Source: Bacteroidota bacterium
GTDB lineage: Bacteria > Bacteroidota > Bacteroidia > Bacteroidales > VadinHA17
Assembly (NCBI GenBank): GCA_016868515.1
Contig: VGGM01000089.1
Location: 1-6,647 of the forward strand
Reading direction: 5' to 3'
Length of the DNA: 6,647 nt
In this document: piece after piece, positions 1 to 6,330 of the stretch
Numbering within the stretch: position 1 is the stretch's first letter
Layout of the letters: each line of letters starts with the position of its first letter
Program-made: the position numbers and the translations under genes
Notes under the pieces: model-generated
Databases searched by the model: none
Seen by the model: the letters and a program-made list of their open reading frames with translations, nothing else
What the model was told of the DNA's origin: nothing

Positions 1-395
1 AGGATATCATCAATAATATCGACAGAAATTGTACCGGGTGTCATGGTAATTGAATTGGCAAGAATTGTGCGTGTAAGGGCTCCCTTTGCTTTCAGCCTTA
101 CTCTTAGTATCCCGGGTTTTACAGGCATGGCAGGGTGTAGCACCCTGTAGGCCACATCGAAATTCGCCTTAACGCATTCCCATACGAAGTATAGAATGTA
201 TATTATCAGCCAGAACCACCTGACTGGACTTAGCAGTTTCGCGGCATCGAAGTTGAAGAACCCCGAGAAGATAATTGTTGTAAGGAGCGAAACCGCAGCA
301 CCTGCAGCAAGGTTCTGCCACCCAAAGTTTGTTGTAAGCAGCAGCCATGTTCCGAAACAGATCAGGAAGTAGAGCAATATATTGATTGTTTTCAT
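1..395 (-). CDS. mrpE: Na+/H+ antiporter subunit E (MrpE/MnhE/MbhA-like), 3' end cut off by the window
   Basis: The frame opens with ATG at 395-393 and stays open for 131 codons to the left edge, so the C-terminus is missing. MrpE proteins are usually about 160 residues, so roughly 30 are probably lost. Two hydrophobic segments are visible at about residues 4-21 and 28-47, then an aromatic-rich third one at about 58-73 with the WFWLIIYILYFVWE character typical of the family. A soluble tail follows. It carries the MrpE signature ANSITMTPGT at residues 113-122, followed by the hydrophobic/acidic strand VDIIDDI. MrpE is a small membrane subunit needed for assembly and activity of Mrp antiporters; in Mbh-type hydrogenases its counterpart is MbhA. 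The start lies 6 bases after the mrpD stop and has no Shine-Dalgarno sequence, so translation is probably coupled. By canonical Mrp order, mrpF and mrpG should follow to the left; this is inferred. Confidence 0.93.
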   Translation of the reverse strand, partial: MKTINILLYFLICFGTWLLLTTNFGWQNLAAGAAVSLLTTIIFSGFFNFDAAKLLSPVRWFWLIIYILYFVWECVKANFDVAYRVLHPAMPVKPGILRVRLKAKGALTRTILANSITMTPGTISVDIIDDI

Positions 396-401
396 AGTAC
401 T

Positions 402-1913
402 CTATTTTATTGAGAGAAGAGCGTTTACAGCATCCATCAAAAATGTATCCCTGACTCCCGGGATTATCATAATACTCATAACCAGGCACATGATAGCCAT
501 TACCACCATTGGGAGGCTCATAAGCCAGGGAACTTCCCTGACCTTTGCGAACCTGGCTGATTTTACCTTATCAAGAAAGATATGCCGTTGAACCTTCATA
601 AAATAAGCAAGTGTAACAATGCTCATTATCACAGCTATAAGTGCAAGGAGGTAGAGCCTCGCCTGTACTGCTGCTATTATTATAATAAGCTTGCTGAAGA
701 AACCATTGAAAGGCGGAATCCCGGCGATTGAGAATGTTGCACCCAGTGAAGTGGCCGAAGTAATTGGCAGAACCGAGGCAAGACCTCCAAGTTCTTTAAG
801 GTTCCTCGTCCCGGTTGCATACTCCACCGCACCTGCATTCAGAAAGAGCAAACCCTTGATAATTGAGTGGTTAAACATATGGAACAATCCGCCTGCCATT
901 GCAAGTGCAGCAATACCGGCGTCCTGTCCCCTGACAAGAACCACCATGGCTATTCCGGCTGCCATAATTACATAACCCATCTGGCTGATACTGGAATATG
1001 CGAGCAACCTTTTGTAATCCCACTGTCCCGAGGCAAGAATACCTCCCAGTATCATCGACAATACACTAAGGATAATTAGGATGTATCCGATCTCAATGGA
1101 TAGACTGAACATGCTGAAGAACAATCTCAGTATAGCGTATGCTCCGATTGCCTTTATTAGGACTCCTGACAGCATTGCGGAAACCGGCGATGGTGCTGAA
1201 GAGTGGGCGTCGGGGAGCCATGCATGGAATGGAATCATTGCCGCCTTAAGGCCGAATCCTGTTAAAAGAAATAGCTGGATGAAGATTGCGGTGCCGGTGC
1301 CAGTGCCCGATCTTATTATTTCTGAGGCATCGGCAATATTAACGGTGCCGGTGTACCAGTAGGTCATTGCCAGTGCGAAGAGAATCATCAGTGAGGCGAT
1401 ACCGCCAAGCACCTGGTACTTGAACGAGGCCTCCAGCTCGTCGCGCGAACTTCCGAATGCCACAAGTGAGTACGATGCAATAACAGACACCTCAAGGAAC
1501 ACAAACATATTGAAAAGGTCTCCGGTAAGCACCACCCCGTTCATTCCTGCCACCATAAGCGAGAAGAGCGAGTAGTAGTAGTTTTCACCTGTATATTTGT
1601 CGATGTATGGTATTGAGAAGAGTGCGGCAAAGAGACCTATCATGTTCACGATAATCAGCATCATAAGGCTGAGGGGATCTGCAACCAGGTGGATTCCAAT
1701 CGGAATGTTATTGACAGGCTCCCATCCACCAACTTTGTAAACGATGCTCTCTCCTCCGAGGTTGAAGAGCATAAAGAATGCCAGCACAGCCATGGCAAGC
1801 ATACCGGCGCCGGGAAGAAATCGGAATACTCCCCGGGTAACTTGCCAGATAAGTGGTATAATGAAGGCAATTCCCAGGGGTATTATTACGAATAGTGGTA
1901 CCAGTGAATCCAT
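402..1913 (-). CDS. mrpD: Antiporter-like subunit MrpD/MbhH (NuoN/NuoM family)
   Basis: This 503-residue polytopic membrane protein of the proton-conducting antiporter-like family (NuoL/M/N, MrpA/D) matches the usual MrpD length of about 490-500, with about 14 predicted helices. Key polar residues are present: the TM5 glutamate E141 in GDLFNMFVFLEVS, the TM7 lysine K223 in FGLKAAMIPFHAWLPDAH (221-237), K254 in the next helix, and H345/H349/K353 in the GGLFHMFNHSIIKGLLFL segment (341-358). The IPPFNGFFSK motif (399-408) of the discontinuous helix is intact. In Mrp antiporters and in Mbh these residues form the ion pathway, so this subunit looks functional. Its place after mrpC and before mrpE favours MrpD over NuoN or NuoM. 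It starts 3 bases after the mrpC stop, with only a weak AGGG upstream. Whether it moves H+ or Na+ cannot be read from the sequence. A Gly-Thr run (203-208) sits in a probable loop. Confidence 0.96.
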   Translation of the reverse strand: MDSLVPLFVIIPLGIAFIIPLIWQVTRGVFRFLPGAGMLAMAVLAFFMLFNLGGESIVYKVGGWEPVNNIPIGIHLVADPLSLMMLIIVNMIGLFAALFSIPYIDKYTGENYYYSLFSLMVAGMNGVVLTGDLFNMFVFLEVSVIASYSLVAFGSSRDELEASFKYQVLGGIASLMILFALAMTYWYTGTVNIADASEIIRSGTGTGTAIFIQLFLLTGFGLKAAMIPFHAWLPDAHSSAPSPVSAMLSGVLIKAIGAYAILRLFFSMFSLSIEIGYILIILSVLSMILGGILASGQWDYKRLLAYSSISQMGYVIMAAGIAMVVLVRGQDAGIAALAMAGGLFHMFNHSIIKGLLFLNAGAVEYATGTRNLKELGGLASVLPITSATSLGATFSIAGIPPFNGFFSKLIIIIAAVQARLYLLALIAVIMSIVTLAYFMKVQRHIFLDKVKSARFAKVREVPWLMSLPMVVMAIMCLVMSIMIIPGVRDTFLMDAVNALLSIK

Positions 1914-1916
1914 GTT

Positions 1917-2255
1917 TCAGCCCTTTAATGTGTTTATCTTATCGATATCGAAGGTTTTGTACTTCTTGTAGAGTCTGATGGCAATTGCCAGCAGCAGTGC
2001 CGTTGTTGCCAGTCCTATTACAATGGCTGTAAGCACGATAGCCTGTGGAAGCGGGTCAACCACGCTTCCGGCACGATTGGCAGGATCGATTATCGGGGCC
2101 GCACCTCCCTCAATGTAGCCTGTCATTGCCAGGAAGAGGTAAAGGCTGTATTCCATCACGCAGAGCCCGATGATTATTTTTAGTATGTTCTTCCGCGTAA
2201 GAACCCCGTAGAGGCCCACCAGGAAAAGTACAAAGCAAAGCATGTAGGGTATCAT
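1917..2255 (-). CDS. mrpC: Antiporter subunit MrpC/MbhG (NuoK-like)
   Basis: This 112-residue protein has three hydrophobic helices (about 3-19, 24-47 and 70-95), the size and layout of MrpC/MnhC and its homologue NuoK. The family signature is complete: a GGAAPIIDP loop (50-58) followed by VDPLPQAIVLTAIVIGLATTA (66-86). E35 in the middle helix (GLCVMEYSLYLF) sits where NuoK has its conserved membrane glutamate, so the protein may carry part of the ion pathway; that role is inferred. MrpC packs beside MrpD in Mrp and Mbh complexes, and mrpD follows directly. The gene begins one base after the mrpB stop and has the only strong Shine-Dalgarno sequence in the window (2261-2266). The charged tail after about residue 94 should lie outside the membrane. 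Confidence 0.95.
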   Translation of the reverse strand: MIPYMLCFVLFLVGLYGVLTRKNILKIIIGLCVMEYSLYLFLAMTGYIEGGAAPIIDPANRAGSVVDPLPQAIVLTAIVIGLATTALLLAIAIRLYKKYKTFDIDKINTLKG

Positions 2256-2256
2256 C

Positions 2257-2688
2257 TCACTCCTCCGTTTTATAGATTACGAATGCCAGGAATATCGACA
2301 GCAGCGCCGCTGCCACCTCTATGCCAACGAAAATATTGTACAGCGGTATCACCCCTGCACTGAAGAGTTCGCCCGGGGTTCCGCCGGGAAGAAGATTCCG
2401 GAAGAACACCGGAACCGATAACAACAATCCGCCTGTTGCCAGCAGCAGAAAACAGAGTATTCCCGCACCTTCAAACATCGACGACTCCTCCTTCTCCTTC
2501 TTGAGACGGAAGTATTGTATGCCGTTGGCAATCACCAGAAGTATGAACGATCCGGCAATTATGGTACCGCCGGCAAATCCTCCGCCCGGAGTCAGATGTC
2601 CGTGGAGCACGATGTAGCAACCGTACAGGAACACAAGACCAGCCAGCAGGGCTGTTACATTCTTGACTATTATTGTCATCCCTTTCAT
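2257..2688 (-). CDS. mrpB: Antiporter subunit MrpB/MbhF (MnhB family)
   Basis: This 143-residue membrane protein has four hydrophobic segments (about 8-27, 37-56, 75-95 and 112-137), normal for MrpB/MnhB. The family hallmark GHLTPGGGFAGG is complete at residues 30-41. The last helix contains VGIEVAAALL with a membrane glutamate at E124. A charged cytoplasmic-type linker (RLKKEKEESS, 61-70) separates helices 2 and 3. MrpB is a core scaffold subunit of Mrp antiporters; MbhF is its counterpart in membrane-bound hydrogenases. Position after the MrpA C-terminal domain gene and before mrpC matches canonical Mrp order. ATG at 2688 is chosen because it lies 5 bases after the preceding stop; ATG at 2679 (three codons later) is also possible. 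Neither start has a Shine-Dalgarno sequence. Confidence 0.95.
   Translation of the reverse strand: MKGMTIIVKNVTALLAGLVFLYGCYIVLHGHLTPGGGFAGGTIIAGSFILLVIANGIQYFRLKKEKEESSMFEGAGILCFLLLATGGLLLSVPVFFRNLLPGGTPGELFSAGVIPLYNIFVGIEVAAALLSIFLAFVIYKTEE
2261..2266 (-). promoter_or_regulatory. Strong ribosome binding site for mrpC
   Basis: Read on the minus strand, GGAGGA lies 5 bases upstream of the mrpC ATG at 2255, a near-perfect Shine-Dalgarno match with good spacing. It overlaps the last two glutamate codons and is adjacent to the stop of mrpB, so the match could partly be a by-product of GAG-GAG coding. It is the only strong example among the seven visible starts, and it supports 2255 as the mrpC start. 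Confidence 0.6.
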
Positions 2689-2693
2689 GATCG

Positions 2694-3254
2694 CTATATT
2701 TTGTGGGTTTTCAGCCTGAGTATTGCAAGAATACCCATTACGGCAGTAAAGAGGATCGTCGCTTCACCAAGGGTGTCATACCCCCTGTAGTCGAATACAA
2801 CTGCCGTAACAAGGTTTATGCTGCCGGTTCCTTCAACTCCATTTGCGATGTACTCGGTGGCCATACGGGTTTCATGTATGCCCAACTCCGGCAAACCGGT
2901 GGTGACGATATTGAAGAAGTAAAGCAGCATCACTCCCGTCACTAGCGCAAAGAATACGAAGGAAAGATTGCGGATATTTACGTATGACTGCCCCTTGATT
3001 TTCACAGTGCTCTTTTCCGCAAGGTCTTCCCGTGTACTAATGATAAGTACGGAAACCATGATTATAAGTGCAATGGTTTCCACCACAATCTGAACAATGG
3101 CCAGATCGGGGGCCTTAAGAAGCAGGAAGCCCACCACAAGGCTGTAGCCGACAACACCGTACGAAACGATGGCCGAAAGCAGGTCGCGTGCATGCAGCGA
3201 ATGTATGGCCCCTGCTATCATCAGAATAAGTATTATAATAAGTTTTGTCTCCAT
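2694..3254 (-). CDS. Fused MbhD/MbhE-like subunit (DUF4040 domain plus MrpA C-terminal domain)
   Basis: This 186-residue membrane protein corresponds to the C-terminal part of MrpA. The N-terminal half (about 5-73) is an MbhD/DUF4040 domain with three helices and the family motif FLLLKAPDLAIVQIVVET (43-60), including acidic D50 and E59. The C-terminal half is MbhE-like: a helix at about 97-116, a loop, then NLVTAVVFDYRGYDTLGEAT (147-166) with D155, R157, D160 and E164, and a final helix. In Pyrococcus these two halves are separate genes (mbhD, mbhE); in classical Mrp they form the end of the large MrpA protein. Here they are fused with each other but separate from the NuoL-like part, which ends 12 bases upstream. 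In the Mbh and Mrp structures these helices connect the antiporter arm and line a proposed ion path. The start has no Shine-Dalgarno sequence. Family assignment is firm; the exact name varies (MbhD/E, MnhB-related). Confidence 0.9.
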   Translation of the reverse strand: METKLIIILILMIAGAIHSLHARDLLSAIVSYGVVGYSLVVGFLLLKAPDLAIVQIVVETIALIIMVSVLIISTREDLAEKSTVKIKGQSYVNIRNLSFVFFALVTGVMLLYFFNIVTTGLPELGIHETRMATEYIANGVEGTGSINLVTAVVFDYRGYDTLGEATILFTAVMGILAILRLKTHKI

Positions 3255-3266
3255 ATCGGTGAAGTC

Positions 3267-5126
3267 TTAGGTGAGCAATACAGTAAGCAGGATTACCAGT
3301 CCTGTAACCAGCCATGCAATATAAAACGGAAGGATACCCGTGTGCAAACTACCAGCCAGCTTGCTGAAGTAGAGCACAATACCCTTTCCCAGGTCATACA
3401 CATCGAACCACTTCCTTGCCGCGGCCTCGTACACCGGTTTGAAGAAACCCGAGTGACTTATTGTTTTGTAAAAATCGAGTACGCTCATACGGGTTACATC
3501 CTGGTCGCGCTCGCCGCCAATGAAACTGTCTTCAACGCGGAATTTCTTAATGTTGCCGGCAAGATAAACCAGAACCCCAACAACTATCGATATCAGTACC
3601 AGCATGGCGACCATACCCGATTGCCAGATACCCTGGTACTCGAATCCCGGTGCAAGCGGGCCTATTATTTTTGGTATCACCCACGGGGTGGCGAGCACGC
3701 CGGTAGCAACACAGACCAGTGCCAGTACCGATACGGGAATAATCATGGTCGTTGATGCAATTCCTGCATTCGATGGTTTGGCAGTCCGTCCCAGGAAGAC
3801 CCCTGCCAGAAATTTGATAAAGCTTGCCAGTGTAAGGGCAGAGCCCAGAACGGCCAGGCCGAGCCAGAGTACCCAAAGCTTATTAGCAATCCCTGCACCC
3901 TCACCAAACTCAATAATACCCTGGTAAATAAGCCATTTCGAAGCAAATCCGTTAAGTGGCGGGACCCCCGATATTGAGAGGGCAAATATGACGGCTGCCA
4001 GGAAGGTTACCGGCATAAACCTCGCCGAACCTCCAAGGTGCTCAATCTGATCGGTGCCAAACCTGTGTTCAACATTTCCGGCAACAAGGAACAGACCTGA
4101 TTTATACAGGGCGTTATTTACCATATGGAACAATCCTCCCGCAATTCCCAACGGGGTACCAAGGCCGAGCCCCAGAACCATATATCCCACCTGTGAAACC
4201 GCGTGGTATCCGAGCAGCTGCTTCTGATTATGCTGTACCAGGGCCATCATTACACCTATTATGATGGTTAGCACTCCTGCCGATACCAGCACCAGGGTGA
4301 TCCAGTCTGTAAGGATAAAAACCTCGGTACAAAGTCTGTACATGAAATAAATACCAAGCAGCTTGTCGAGCGATGCAGGCAGAAGTGCCGTCGATGATGC
4401 CGGTGCCTTCTTCGCGAAATCGGGTACCCACGTGTGGAACGGAACCGCTCCCGCCTTGGTGAATGCCCCTATAAGCAGGCAGAAGAAGCCGACGGCACCC
4501 AGAACCCCGGATGTTGATATTCCGGCTCCCTCCATCGCGAACGACCCGCTCATGCGATGCACAATGGCTATACCCAGAATCATTATGGTATCAGAGGCTC
4601 CTATCAGTATAAGTGTCTTCTTCGCAGCAGCCGCGCCCTCTTCATCGGCTCCGCTTATGAGCTTATAAAGGGTTATACCCAGTATCCCCCAGCAGAAGAT
4701 GAAATAGAGCAGGTGATCGGAAATAACTGCCAGTGATGAAAACGACAGCGTTATAAGAATGTACGAGTAGTATCCCTTTATCCTGTGGTTCTTCGAAGTG
4801 TATACAAGTGAATAAAGGGTGATGGCAAGGCTGAAGAAGGTAATAAGCATCAGCAGCAGCCTTGAGAGTTCGTCAATGTTAAGGGCGCTGAAATGCCTCA
4901 CAAACCAGTCGGCCACGGGGAATCTCTCCTGGAGCCCCTGCACCAGACTGAAGGTGAGCTGACCCGACAAACCTTTGTCAACATACAGGAATACTGCATA
5001 GCCGAAGGCAAGGGCTGTTACCAGTACGCTTATTATACCGGTAAGCTTTCGCAGCGAACCGGGTACGGCCGCCAGCAGCAACCCGGCTGCCAGCGGAATC
5101 CAGATTATATAAAACAGTTCATCCAT
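3267..5126 (-). CDS. Antiporter-like proton-conducting subunit (NuoL / MrpA N-terminal / HyfB-like)
   Basis: This polytopic protein of 619 residues (ATG at 5126; a GTG at 5132 would add two) has the NuoL/MrpA fold: about 14 core helices plus a C-terminal extension with an amphipathic stretch (about 560-595) and a final anchor helix, as in NuoL and HyfB. Family motifs include K224 in FTKAGAVPFHTWVPDFA (222-238), K255 in the next helix, QKQLLGYHAVSQVGYM (301-316), GLFHMVNNALYKSGLFL (331-347, K342) and SGVPPLNGFASK (386-397). Oddity: in TM5 the usual Trp-Glu pair reads W146-G147, so the conserved ion-path glutamate is absent. The reading frame is otherwise intact. Together with the downstream 186-residue gene it makes up a complete MrpA in two pieces (about 805 residues in total). 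ATG is preferred because it is the normal codon and gives a NuoL-like N-terminus; no clear Shine-Dalgarno sequence favours either. It follows the large-subunit stop by 10 bases. Confidence 0.93.
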   Translation of the reverse strand: MDELFYIIWIPLAAGLLLAAVPGSLRKLTGIISVLVTALAFGYAVFLYVDKGLSGQLTFSLVQGLQERFPVADWFVRHFSALNIDELSRLLLMLITFFSLAITLYSLVYTSKNHRIKGYYSYILITLSFSSLAVISDHLLYFIFCWGILGITLYKLISGADEEGAAAAKKTLILIGASDTIMILGIAIVHRMSGSFAMEGAGISTSGVLGAVGFFCLLIGAFTKAGAVPFHTWVPDFAKKAPASSTALLPASLDKLLGIYFMYRLCTEVFILTDWITLVLVSAGVLTIIIGVMMALVQHNQKQLLGYHAVSQVGYMVLGLGLGTPLGIAGGLFHMVNNALYKSGLFLVAGNVEHRFGTDQIEHLGGSARFMPVTFLAAVIFALSISGVPPLNGFASKWLIYQGIIEFGEGAGIANKLWVLWLGLAVLGSALTLASFIKFLAGVFLGRTAKPSNAGIASTTMIIPVSVLALVCVATGVLATPWVIPKIIGPLAPGFEYQGIWQSGMVAMLVLISIVVGVLVYLAGNIKKFRVEDSFIGGERDQDVTRMSVLDFYKTISHSGFFKPVYEAAARKWFDVYDLGKGIVLYFSKLAGSLHTGILPFYIAWLVTGLVILLTVLLT

Positions 5127-5136
5127 AACCACCGGT

Positions 5137-6330
5137 TTACATCTTCATTTTAAGTTCGTTGGTCTTCTGATGCGATATCCTTATCAGATCAAGCCCGTTC
5201 ATAGTCTGCTTTCCGCTGAAAAAATCGTAGGCAAATGCCATTCTTTCGGTACAGCAGTAGCAGGGATCGACCGCGGCCAGTATTATTGTGGCATCGGCAA
5301 CAGTCTGTCCCACACACGATTTCTTGAAAGTGGCAATGTTTACGTAGCTCGGGGCACGAACTTTGTGGCGAACCGGTGAATTCGAACCGTCGCTCTTCAC
5401 AAAGTGGAATACCTCACCGCGCGGAGCCTCTGCCCTGCCGAATCCTGATCCCGGCGGAATATCCTTCACAGGAGTAAATATGTCACCTTCCTGAGTCTTG
5501 CTCATTTTTTCAAGGCACTGATCGATTATCGACATCGATTCATACATCTCAAGGAGCCTTACCTCAGCCTTTGCAAATACGTCGCACCCCTCCGCTGTTA
5601 TTACCTTCCAGTCAACAAGCGGGTAAGCTGCATAAGGGTCATCACGTCTCACATCAATTGCAATACCTGATGCTCTTGCCGTAGGCCCCACAGCCGCATA
5701 GTCTATTATATCCTCCTTTGTGAGAATCCCCACTCCCTTGGTTCGTGCATGAATAACGGGGTCATCCATTACAGCGCCGGTAAGCAGGTCAACTTTAGGT
5801 TTGACCGCCTCAAGCATCTTCTTTATATCACTGATGTGAGCGTTAGGAATATCGCGCCTTACTCCCCCTATGCGGAACATGGCATAGTTATTCCTGTTGC
5901 CGGTTATCTTCTCGAAAACGTCGAGCACCAGTTCGCGGTATTTCCATGCCCACATAAATACCGTATTGTAACCGAGAAAGTGCCCGGCGAGCCCTACCCA
6001 GAGCAGGTGGCTGTGAATACGCTCCAGCTCGGCTATGATGGTCCTGATGTACTTCGCCCTGTCGGTTACCTCAACCCTTGCCAGCTCTTCCATGGCATTG
6101 GCATATGCAAAGGGATGCGATGTTGAACAGATCCCGCATATTCGCTCAACGACGAAGAAAACCTGATCGAAGGTCTTTGATTCGTTTATCTTCTCTATAC
6201 CCCGGTGGTTGTAGCCGGTCTCCCACTCTATGTCCCTTACAATCTCACCTTCACAATAAAGTTTGAACAGCTCAGGTTCCTCCTGAAGCGGATGATAGGG
6301 GCCAATCGGTATTACTGTCCTGGTACTCAT
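5137..6330 (-). CDS. Group 4 [NiFe]-hydrogenase large (catalytic) subunit, NuoD/MbhL-like
   Basis: This 397-residue soluble protein of the NuoD/HycE/MbhL family carries the bimetallic site for H2 formation or oxidation. The N-terminal motif ERICGICSTSH gives C65 and C68; the C-terminal motif DPCYCCTERM gives C357 and C360, completing the four nickel ligands, with an extra cysteine C359 between them. Other family marks are IPIGPYHP (7-14), HRGIEK (42-47), the E(L)ERIHSHLLW segment (101-111) and R325 in RAPSYVN. By analogy with HycE, which is cut after the Arg of CTDR, a maturation protease would cut after R363 and release residues 364-397; this is inferred. The intact ligands argue against complex I NuoD or Mbx, where ligands are lost. 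The start overlaps the NuoC-like stop by four bases (ATGA), implying coupled translation. Subgroup (4b, 4d or other), electron donor and direction cannot be fixed from this window. Confidence 0.95.
   Translation of the reverse strand: MSTRTVIPIGPYHPLQEEPELFKLYCEGEIVRDIEWETGYNHRGIEKINESKTFDQVFFVVERICGICSTSHPFAYANAMEELARVEVTDRAKYIRTIIAELERIHSHLLWVGLAGHFLGYNTVFMWAWKYRELVLDVFEKITGNRNNYAMFRIGGVRRDIPNAHISDIKKMLEAVKPKVDLLTGAVMDDPVIHARTKGVGILTKEDIIDYAAVGPTARASGIAIDVRRDDPYAAYPLVDWKVITAEGCDVFAKAEVRLLEMYESMSIIDQCLEKMSKTQEGDIFTPVKDIPPGSGFGRAEAPRGEVFHFVKSDGSNSPVRHKVRAPSYVNIATFKKSCVGQTVADATIILAAVDPCYCCTERMAFAYDFFSGKQTMNGLDLIRISHQKTNELKMKM

Noticed and set aside
396..401. The palindrome AGTACT between mrpD and mrpE as an operator or terminator.
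   Set aside because: Six bases fill the whole gap, with no stem-loop or T-run around it; chance is the simplest explanation.
1290..1310. A short Gly-Thr repeat (residues 203-208 of MrpD) with a repeated six-base pattern.
   Set aside because: Only three units long, in a probable loop of an intact gene; no evidence for a functional repeat or phase-variable tract.
3192..3755. A 187-codon open frame on the plus strand opposite the end of the NuoL-like gene.
   Set aside because: It is antisense to well-supported genes, its translation is rich in His, Cys, Tyr and Gln with no recognisable domain, and it has no sign of its own start context. It is a shadow frame.
1..5126. A stand-alone Mrp Na+/H+ antiporter operon next to an unrelated hydrogenase.
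   Set aside because: The hydrogenase and Mrp genes are continuous, same-strand and separated by at most 12 bases, and the MrpA-like part is split in Mbh fashion, so a joint complex is the better reading.
5137..6330. Reading the NuoD-like gene and its neighbours as respiratory complex I (NADH:quinone oxidoreductase).
   Set aside because: Both nickel-binding CxxC motifs and a post-motif C-terminal extension are intact, whereas complex I NuoD has lost them. The neighbouring MrpB and MrpE genes also do not belong to complex I.
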